Shown piece after piece: positions 53,040-62,227 of a stretch of 64,000 nt of DNA (the stretch's first letter is position 1; each line of letters begins with the position of its first letter). The stretch is from Tigriopus japonicus (taxonomy: Eukaryota > Arthropoda > Copepoda > Harpacticoida > Harpacticidae), in assembly GCA_010645155.1 (NCBI GenBank), contig CM021320.1, positions 5,718,724 through 5,782,723 on the forward strand. The letters run 5' to 3'. The translations under genes were made by a program, and so were the position numbers. The notes below the pieces were generated by a model that made no database searches, was not told the origin of the DNA, and was given only the letters and a program-made list of their open reading frames with translations.

Positions 53040-54158
53040 ATGGCCCAAGTTGCCAACGATCAGAAATGCAAACTTTGCGAGTGTTTTACAAGGCCTGGAT
53101 TGGGATTTGACAAGCTGTTGAAGGGCATCGCAACAGGTGATTAGTAAGACACGTATCGTACACGTTTCTGACATCAAACATACTTTCGATATGAGCGGTA
53201 CCTTCATTTTCTAATTGATCGAGGACTCGCTCGTATTTGTCGTGTCCCACATGGGTAACGGGACCGGAACAGAAGTGAGATTATCGCACCAAAAAAACTC
53301 ATTCATCCACAATTAGCCTGGACAGGGTGTTTAAGATACTACAACCTGATCAAGATATCTGCAATGCTAAGATGAACGGAAACAATGAGTCCTTTTTTAA
53401 GGCAGCGAGTTCGAACACCTGAGGGAAAAAATGACCCGATTGTTCACAGTTAAGACACCCTGTTGACGGTTTGGGTGCTCATCTCTCAAAAATGTAACGT
53501 CGGAAGAGCTCACTAGTATCAATTTATCATTTTTTTTCTTGGTCGCTTCACCTCAGCTTGCAGTCTTCAATATAGGAGGAGTAATGGAACACCCAGGGCA
53601 AGGTAAGTGGAACGAAAGATTTCGAGGCCGTGAAATGGTGGTTGAAGTTTCATCCTTCTTTCTTTACCACAGATCTACGGTAGTGCAAGTTTTAAAATGG
53701 GCCTAGATGGTCGATGATGGGGTAGACTTAGTGTCAAAGCCAGAACTTGAACTCTAAGTAGTTATGTCTAACGATTTGGAACTCGTTAGACAGCGTTGCG
53801 AGACTTTTTACTTTTTTTGGGACGATATAGCGTTGGGTAACTTACCTCAAGTAAAACTGAGTGAATCTATTTTCTTGGAGTTAATTGTTTCAAATCACAT
53901 TCTCTGTCGATATCTGCGGTCAAATTAGTTTCTTCTGCAGATTTGATTTTGAAGTTTTTTTTTAGAGAGTCATATGGTTTTCTTCACGGTTGGTGATGAT
54001 GAATTGGTTTTTGAGCAATGTCTTCTAAGAGCAATTTTGCATCTGGATGAATTTTCTTTTTTTTTTTCTTGTCAACAGAGTTTGGAACACCAATTAACAC
54101 CAAGGAACAGGATTGCACATCAAGAAGAATTAATGATCAAGAGGATGAGGATTGTTAA
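53040..54158 (+). CDS. possible small three-exon gene nested in the CELF intron, unknown function
   Basis: The ATG at 53040 sits in a good start context (CCAAAATGGC) after an in-frame TGA. Exon 1 (53040-53136) encodes MAQVANDQKCKLCECFTRPG and continues through GLGFDKLLKGIAT, with a CxxCxC cluster. It ends at GTGATT, or alternatively at GTAAGA (exon end 53143). A 39-bp exon follows (53564-53602), with acceptor CTTGCAG behind a T-rich run and donor GTAAGT. A third exon starts at 54079 after a long T tract and CAACAG, and ends at TAA 54156-54158. With the first donor all three join in one frame, to about 71 residues with an acidic tail ending QEDEDC. Alternative splice choices (acceptors near 53674 and 53966) also give open frames, so the exact structure is uncertain. 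I recognise no family. Confidence 0.25.
53323..53462. mobile_element. short CAGGGTG inverted-repeat element
   Basis: CAGGGTGTTTAA begins at 53323 and the inverted TTAAGACACCCTG ends at 53462, with one indel between arms. This is a 140-bp non-coding unit that shares its CAGGGTG ends with the fragments at 51.7-52.0 kb. It lies inside intron 1 of the possible nested gene. Confidence 0.4.
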
Positions 54159-56653
54159 CAACACCTAAAGCAACCAAAATTGTCCAAAGCTCACTTCATA
54201 ATCTCGAGTTCACTAGAGAGAGCCTACGTATGTATCCAATTCCACACCACCAGCAACGGGGGCTGTTCCAACATTGGAAGTGTCTGCCATTGAAGGCGAT
54301 TTGGGATGAGTTCAAGACGCCTCACATGTCAGACTCGAGAGTGGATTGGCCAAGTTTTCGGCAAAGTCTCAAGTTTAGTGATGACAAATGAGTCGAAGCG
54401 AGGCGTTTAGTTTCGGCATCATGTTGACGACTGATTACTTTCTCTCAAGGGTGGATGATGCAAGTTATGGTGGTGGCTTGATTATCTGATTGATGGATGG
54501 GAAAGAAGGAGAAGGAACGCTAGGAACACAAACTGACAACTGGTTAGTGGCTGGTTATCTTTAAAGTATTGTTGCTTGGTTTGCTTGTTTCGTTTGAAAG
54601 AGTGGAACACCAATGATCGCGGTACGACCAGGACACATATAGAATCTACAACAAGGACGACGAATTAACACCGATCAACTGTACAATGCTCTGGATTGCG
54701 CTCGACTAATGTAGGATTCGTATTTTCATTCTCATTCGAGGCCGGTTTTCATTTCTCAGCCTCCAGCGTCCTCGTTCGTTCTCCTCAACTCAGATCCGCT
54801 CTCGTCGTCGACGTCGTGGCTTTGAATTGAGGTCGCTCGTGGGACGGCCCAATCACACAGGAACTGCTGCCTGACTCACTGACTGGCTCAAACACACTCT
54901 AACACACACACACACACCCTCATCCACCAACTAACTAACTGGGTGAGTGAGTGAGTGGGTGGGTGGGTGAGAGAAGGTATGCTAGTACCACTATCTAAGC
55001 TGGGGCGCAACAAGAGACCTCCAAGAAACCTCGATCCTCGGTCACTCTCTGTTGGTCGGTCGGTTGGTCGTCTGTCCTCGCGTTTGGAACACTTGAGGAG
55101 AAGAGAAGACCAAAGGAAAAGGAAAAGACGAAGAGGATGGATGGAGGCAAAGAGGATGAAAAGTTGTTGCTTCGTCAGACTGGAATGTGAGGTTGAGGCC
55201 AGCCAGCTCGCTTGAGCGCTCGTCTTTTCTCACTTTGGAACTTGGAACGAACTTGTTGTTATGTTCTGCTCAGAGGGAAGATAAGGAATCATTCTGACAC
55301 GAATTTACGCGATTTGTTTGGCCAAGTCTTTGCCGTTGGAAAACTTGTCTACTACATGATAAGATGAAAGTTGCATCTGTCGCAATGAATTTTTGGTACT
55401 TCGAGACATTAACTTTCCGTTCGAGATGTTTTTACCCATCAATAGTAATCCTTCTCTGAAGCAATCAACATGAGCCTCGTTGATATTGTTAATCCATGAC
55501 CAATATCATTGGTATAAGAAACTGGGTAGACATTGCTAAAGTACAACTGATGCGCGAACTTGACAGGATTTTGAAAAATGTCGAGTAGCATAATTTTGAA
55601 CATTAGTTAGATCAATTGAATATCACTGCCAATACTTTATCCACTTTGATAATCTTCAATTCAAAAAAATTAAAAGAAATCGACTGTTCTTTTGTGTTAT
55701 ATAACACATTCTGATTATCTGCAGATACGCAGGATCGTCATAAATGCCAATCTGTTATTTCGTGATCATAACATGATTTTTTTGTCTTCATTACATTTGA
55801 CTAAGTGCGATTAATGCACCATGATTGAAAAACAACATTACATTGAACGTTAATGGCTTAAAATTCGATCCCTCCCCAAAATTGTGCTCGTCAATACAAT
55901 CGTATTGCCATTTTTTTGAAATGTTGCAACAACGTCTTGGCCAAGTATTTGGCCTCTTTCTTAAGGATGTGCCCTCGTAATCTTTGCAACGAAAATCTCC
56001 TTGCTGATCTTCCCAAGTCAAACTGAGCAAATTATTGCCAAAGTTGAAGTTTGAATGCACCTCGTACATTTCTCACCTATTTTGCCTTGCCTCAGTCAGG
56101 TTCCGTTTGGAAACCTCAAGACAAATGTTGTTTATTGAAAGCCTTCTACTTCGATGTCAATGGGAAGTAAATCCACAACGGACAGCTCAATCTATCATGA
56201 CATTGTATGACTGTACCATGAGTGAATGACTGTCTGCTTGACAAGCACCTAGTGAATTGAGTTGAGCTTGAAAAATGTTTTTCGATGATTGCCCGTCATT
56301 TATCAGCTCCGCGGTGGAACACACAGTCTCCCTTGGCTTCTTCTATTTACGATTTATCCATGCAAATTCGCTCGTTATCGGAAATGCAGCTTGTTTTGGA
56401 CGGACAAAAGCAACGCTTGTCCCTTTGGAGCGTGCCCTAAACAGTCAAGCCAACTGTATCTATCCCCTCAGCCCAACCATCCAGCCAACCAACCAACCAT
56501 CAACTGTTTTTGTGGGTGAATTCTAATCTGCGCGCGTCAAACCGAAAGGAGGGAAAAGAGCGAAAAAATCGATAAAAATCAATAAATGACACGCTGGGTG
56601 TGTGTATTGTCAATACTCATGATGCATTAAAGTACTTTAACTTGTGTTCCTAC
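54159..56653. other. CELF intron, right part; no exon seen
   Basis: No coding sequence supported. It includes (AC)n at 54902-54917 and GTGA/GGGT tetranucleotide repeats at about 54943-54970. From about 55.3 kb the DNA turns AT-rich and loses the TGGAAC/GTTCCA enrichment. Confidence 0.6.
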
Positions 56654-57014
56654 CTTTGTGGATGCCTGTGAGTTTATCCCTGAGAATGATGAACTCGAAT
56701 ATTTTGCCATAAGGCTCGAAAAGCGGTCGAACTGCGCCATCTTCCATGGCCCTTGGGATTTGACCCACGAATAATTTGACAGCATCATCGTCTTTCTCGC
56801 CCATACTCCGACAGCTGAAAGCATCGGAGCCGTCCACACTGTGTCGAGAAGGCGTGGAACAACTGTCCACGCCTCCAGGCATCATCACGTTTGAATAGAA
56901 GGACATATCACAAAATGGGAAATCGGTGATTTGCTTCCAAGGATCGGGTCCTTCCATGGCCATGTTATTCTGATTTAGATACTCTTGGTTGAGGTTATGC
57001 GTGGCTAACATCAT
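56654..57014 (-). CDS. CELF/Bruno family RNA-binding protein, first visible coding exon (RRM1 N-terminal half)
   Basis: This minus-strand exon carries 120 codons plus one base. Residues 1-75 form a low-homology N-terminal region rich in Asn, Ser and Met. RRM1 starts near residue 77 with [13 protein letters not shown] (RNP2 core LFVGQI at 81-86), then [20 protein letters not shown] and TGIHK. This pattern (GQIPR, LFE.(Y/F)GKI(Y/F)E, LKD..TG.HKG) is diagnostic of CELF/Bruno RRM1, and the TG-HKG ending points to the CELF3-6/bru-3 subgroup rather than CELF1/2. The exon ends at donor GTAGGA (56653) in phase 1 and joins exactly to 38005-38087 across an 18,566-bp intron. The ATG at 57014 is preceded by an in-frame TGA four codons upstream. 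Alternatively a TACTAAC (57031-57037) and TTAG acceptor would make it an internal exon starting at 57004. Confidence 0.9.
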
Positions 57015-60000
57015 ATTGCAAGGTCACAAAGTTAGTAATACACTTGAGATGGAGATCGTTGACATTCACAAGTTGACAAAACTGGGTGCTGAAAAATGTC
57101 GACACATGGAAATGCACACACACATAAATGACAAGGACAACACTTAACTACCGAACACACCAATTACCAAGACCAGACTAAGGCGATCAGATCAAAAAGT
57201 GAAAGGTCCCAACGACGAAACCATCACACTCTTCGTCATTTCTGGCCGGCTTTTCCAAAGTTGTTGTTCTGATGTCCCTCAGTCCTTGGGATTCGTTTCA
57301 AACGAGCCAGGGGGGAATTTTCTCGTCCGAAAGACGGACACGACCAGATTCGGAACATGTTTTTACATTTCCCTTTAATCCTAAAAAAGCTAATATTAAC
57401 TCACAAAAGAACAATTTTGCCTTGATCCCGAATACCTCACTGTTAAAAATGTAAGCATCATTGAAAGTTTCGCATATATGGACAGTATTAAGTGGGAACA
57501 TCACGTCTGGTCGGGTGTTTTCCGAAAGGACAGATGCAAAAAGCTCTAGTAGTACTTTCCATGAGGGTTTGGTCGATTTCAGACTACTCGTCGTCTCTCA
57601 CTAGTATCCTGTGTAGTAGAACTAGCAGTATTCTCGAAGAAGGAGTGGAGTGAGTCAGCTCCCCTTGAGCGAGTCCTCGGTGGGCCAAGCAATCGCACAT
57701 ATTCCCCTACTTAGTCGAGTACGTGCAACCATCACAACCATTCCATCCCTGTCTGTCAGAGGGTAGTTTACCCTCTACATGTATGTACTACAGAGAGCAG
57801 CAAACCAACCCAATCCAGTTGGAGAGAGATCCAAAGCGAGGGGGTTTCATGGTTACGTTGTGCAGTTGCTATCCTGTACTTGGGGGTCTCGCTTTGAACT
57901 GGTCTGTATCAACTAGCTGGAGAGACCTTTAATACTAGTGGTATGATTTCTTTGGGAGAGAAATTATCGATCCAGTTTCATACGGATGAGAGTTTTGCGT
58001 ATTGACTCGTTGAAACAGACATCTCTGTGCTGGAATAAATGGATTCTTAGGGGGGAAAATATTTGGAGAAATGTATGCTGCTAAAAAAGTAAGTCGGAGG
58101 ACTGGTGCAATAACTTTTAGGAATTTTAGACCATCTAATCAAGAAATTTAGACATTCAATTATAATTTCAGACACTAAACATGCGTTTATCTATTCGAAC
58201 ATTTCGTAATTTCGATAGGAAGACGTTTGACCATCTTGAGTACCATAGGTACTGTTTTATTTACAAACGAACATTGATCGGCAAATTCGTTCTCCTCAAG
58301 GTTCAATCGCTGAAATAAGATCCAAGATGCAAACTAAAGTGAAAGGACTTCAACTTGAGTTGATAGAGGATGTCCTTTAAGTTTTTGCGCCAAGGGCATT
58401 CAAGGCCTCGTCTCGAAGGCCAAATCAAAAGACTTAAAGGCATCCCTGAACTAAGAACTAAGAATTTTTTATAATATATTTCAGAAATATATTGTTCACT
58501 TGGAATCATTGGTAAATATTTACATGAGATCTCATCACTTTTGTGAAATGTAGGCATAACCACCACACTCCCTTACAAACACTGTAAAGCCCTTGGCGAA
58601 AAAATGGCCAAGATCTTGTAGAAATGACTTTCTTTTTATATTTAAATAGGCTTTATCGTCAAGGACCTTTATCGGCTGTGGCTCAAGGTCAAGCTTAATG
58701 TATCATGTCTGAACCATACTTTATTGTTGGTTTTTATTAATTTGTTTTATAATATGAATATGATCATGAATTTCGGCAAGGAATAGGGGTTGAAGATAGT
58801 TAAAAACCGTATTGTTTTGTGTGAGCTATTTGGTCGAAAATTTTAAGCAAGGGTCAATTTACGCATTCCCATAATCGATCTCAGATTATTAGAACGTGTC
58901 AGCAGTCAATAAAATGGTATATTCTTTTCCACAATCTAATCGATTCGTGTAATGTTCTCAACGCAATCTTCATTGCACGGAAATAATATTAACAACTCTG
59001 AAATTCATAACATCAAATCAGGATGTGAGAATAATTTCTGACAGCACCTTCATTATTCTTTTATCGAGGGCTTTATTTATTTCGAGGGACGTCATAAGCA
59101 AAATATAAATTTCGGTTTCCAACAAAAAGTTTCAGTGCATCCAAACTATTCTCATATGAAGGTGTTTTAAAATTCAATTTGAAAATCATACAAGCAAATG
59201 GTTTGCGGATCCAACTCGGCAAGTGTGCCTTGATCTAAATACATATAACATACTTACATCCTAACGAAACCCATTTCCGATGCAAAAAAAGCGGAAAGAT
59301 GTTTCATTCACCGAACAGTTCATTTCCGACGATTCGCCTAATAAAAGCAATACAGGCAGTCACGATGAGCCTTCAAATTGACGCAATTAGGATGTCCAAG
59401 GCATCAACACTCTTATCAGATTTATTTTGATTCCGAACCAGACCATGACGAGGACAATAACTAACGTCTTGCAAAATGTCAGATCGATCTTCAGCGCGTT
59501 TGTCCATCTCAGAACTGGATGTTCAATTGAACTGCAACGCAAATGGTCTTATAAACAGTTACCTAGAAGCTTTATTTTCCGTGATCATTTGACAAAAGTG
59601 GTGGTGGTAGTAGTACGATGGCCATCAAAACCATCCCTTCCAATCCTACTACAACAATGACCAATTTAGCGCCAAAAGCAAGGGTGGTCAGCGAAGGAAA
59701 CCCTCAGAAGGAGACAATACTCCCTCCACCAGTCTAAAGTTCAGAGCAACTTCACGATTTAAAACGTCCGTTTCGGGCTTGAATTTCCTATATCAACCAC
59801 TCGCTTCTATGTACTACGACAAATGAGCGGAATCGAGTCCAAATGGATGTAGTCTTACAGTCCGAAGACTATTACTTGCTGCCATTGAAGAGCGCCATGC
59901 CATGGTTTGATGTTTTGGCATTTCCACGCTCGAGATTCTGGTCAGAGACGACTTGGAATCTGTCATTGGCAATCAAACGACAAGTACACTTTTGAAGAGC

Positions 60001-61138
60001 CACCAGAATTCGGTGATGACAATATGTAAGTGTAGCGCATGGAGATGGATGGTTAGTGGCAAGTTACAAATCAGTTCTTACTTTTGGTTGCAAGTGACCA
60101 CACGCGTGTCGGAAACCGTCCACCACCCAATCACAATCCAGCCAACCTACCTATCTACCAACCAACCAACCAACCCATCAACCGATCGCCCTTCCTTCCT
60201 TCCTTTCTTTCTTTAAAGCTTTTACTCGTTGGTTGTTGTTTCTTCCTTCCTTCCGCTGCTTACTCAATCGGAGATACTCAAGTCATGGTGAAACACTCAC
60301 AATTTGTGAATCAGTGATTACCCGAGAAACCAAGAATGAGGTAAGGAAATCCGGGTCTCCCAAACTTTAACTTCAAACTTGTTTCAGGAAACATCGTTCC
60401 GAATTACAAGTTATTGAATAAAGAATAAGTTGGTTGAAGTCGGGTAACTCAGCTTATTTCACCGTCAGTAAATGGTTTAATTATGACTGAAAGAATTTCA
60501 AGATAGTTATAGGTGGATATCAAAAAGTGTAATCACTCCTAGAGATAAATTATGAGAAAACAAATGAGCGAAAACAAGTCTTTTCACTCAAAATAAAATT
60601 CTAATTCAAACCTTTTTGAACTTTTTCCTTCAAAACTTTCTATCAGAAAACCCAAAATCAACCAAAGAAAAGCAAGGCAAGATGAAGCAGGCGCTTAAGG
60701 ACTAAAGAATACATCTTTCAATGCAGTTCCATTTTGGCTTATGCAGAATTCTAAATAATCTTTATTGCGAGCTTCTTTACTCATTGGATACATTTTTTTT
60801 ATACAATCATCAAGGTTGACATTAGAAAGGTAGTTTTGTCACAGGTTGGGGGCCCATTTTAGGGTTTTCCGTAGCGCCCTCAAGTTTCACTTGATCAAAA
60901 AACCATGTCCGTACTTGTGTAATTTATTCAATTAGAAATTATTTAACCGGCTACTACTAATGTGTTTCCACTTTGATTTTTCGCAAAGTGTTGTAATATT
61001 GGTCCTTGTTTAGGTTTTTAGCAACCAAACTTTTCGAAAGGCAAGCGACTTAAACTCCCGAGTCAAAAATGTCTGTACTGCCCACTCAAAACACATCACC
61101 ATCGGCCACAACAAAATATTGGACAAAAACTTGAAGTT
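57015..61138. other. intergenic spacer between divergent CELF and SLC17; no gene seen
   Basis: AT-rich DNA without supportable exons. Both genes point away from it, so their promoters or 5' exons could lie here, but no core promoter stands out. A CCAA/CCTT repeat patch at about 60150-60215 accounts for the Pro/Thr/Ser-rich ORFs there. The ATG at 61069 opens a 21-codon frame that closes before the gap. Confidence 0.5.
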
Positions 61139-61318
61139 NNNNNNNNNNNNNNNNNNNNNNNNNNNNNNNNNNNNNNNNNNNNNNNNNNNNNNNNNNNNNN
61201 NNNNNNNNNNNNNNNNNNNNNNNNNNNNNNNNNNNNNNNNNNNNNNNNNNNNNNNNNNNNNNNNNNNNNNNNNNNNNNNNNNNNNNNNNNNNNNNNNNNN
61301 NNNNNNNNNNNNNNNNNN
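61139..61318. other. assembly gap of 180 N
   Basis: A run of 180 undetermined bases. It begins next to the 3' end of a non-LTR retrotransposon fragment, so it may hide the rest of that repeat or a 5' exon of SLC17. Confidence 0.99.
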
Positions 61319-61325
61319 TCAATGA

Positions 61326-61517
61326 TTAATGTTTATATGAAATTTGATTTACCAATGAGTTACTGTTGGCAGATCTATACAACCCTTGTACAGTGGGTTG
61401 GTCAGGAATAGTTTTTAAAAATTTGTCCAATCCTGCCTTAAATGCTGTTAGAGGATCAGCTCCTACATATTCCCGACGAAGTTTAACGAAAACTTTGGTT
61501 TGGTTAACAACTCTCAT
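61326..61517 (-). pseudogene. non-LTR retrotransposon ORF2 C-terminal remnant
   Basis: The minus-strand peptide contains RVVNQTKVFVKLRREYVGAD, then FKAGLDKFLKTIPDQPTVQG and SANSNSLVNQ before a TAA. The arrangement R-V-V-N, then V-x-A, then F-K-x-x-L-D-K-F, then IPDQP, then SNSL closely follows the conserved tail after the reverse transcriptase domain of CR1/jockey-type LINE ORF2 proteins (family knowledge). In-frame upstream of the RVVN block there is a stop (TGA), and the usual W-N-x-L-P core reads KVFVKLR, so it is a decayed, 5'-truncated copy. The natural 3' UTR would fall in the adjoining gap. Confidence 0.6.
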
Positions 61518-61518
61518 A

Positions 61519-61968
61519 AATCAGACATCGTTTAAAATTAAAAATTTGAAACCAGCAATTTATAATTTACAAGTATCTGTTGGACGAGAAGATAACCTAT
61601 ATATTTTTGCTACAATTACTACAATTATAGTATATGATGTCGGCTTGTTTCCTAATTTTGATTTTGACTGATAGACTAGCCCTTTTCCAAGAAACATTTA
61701 ACGGAACGAGCAATTTTCCCACATTTGTTTGAAATTTCCCCCATTTTTGTAATTTTGGACAAAAGTTGAAGATTTTTGTAATAACATTGTAAAATAAAAT
61801 TTACAACTATCTTGCGGCGCTGGTGATTATACAGAATACCAAGGTTTAAAATAGGGGATACTAATCCTTTCAACATCTGAAGTTGTTTGAAAACAAAGAA
61901 AACGCGTGGAAAACCTAACGGCACAAAGAGAAAAAGGCCGATTTTTTAATGTTGTTCCATTTTTTCAG
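61519..61968. other. AT-rich stretch upstream of the first visible SLC17 exon
   Basis: No coding sequence supported. It ends in the T-rich acceptor TTTTTTCAG (61961-61968) of the first SLC17 exon seen. Confidence 0.6.
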
Positions 61969-62227
61969 TCTATCAACAACAACAGAGAGCAGCAAGGCCA
62001 AGGAATTGGAAGCCAATCAGGTTGGAGGTGTTCAGGATGAAGTCATCACCATCCCGCCTTTGTGTGGATCGGTTCGCTTGTGGATTGCCATATTTTGTCT
62101 CACCGCCAATTTCCTCGTCTTCTATGTTCGCTTCAGTTTTTCCATCTCCATGGTTTGCATGACCGGGAGCGCCAACGACCATTTGCCAATTGGAAACTTT
62201 AGCCTTAAAGCGCCATCTATTGTTCAG
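61969..62227 (+). CDS. SLC17 exon: cytosolic N-terminus and helix 1
   Basis: Acceptor TTTTTTCAG, donor GTGAGA, begins with the last base of a codon and ends in phase 0. It encodes a hydrophilic start (SSKAKELEANQ), then helix 1 (LWIAIFCLTANFLVFYV) and the conserved Arg before FSFSISMVCM. The loop after it (GSANDHLPIGNFS) is the large first luminal loop of the family. Reading on from the upstream ATG at 61949 would add only MLFHFFS, which is the acceptor tract in frame, so an upstream exon is more likely. Confidence 0.88.

Noticed and set aside
61366..61671. 101-codon plus-strand open frame
   Set aside because: Antisense shadow of the LINE ORF2 tail followed by AT-rich DNA.
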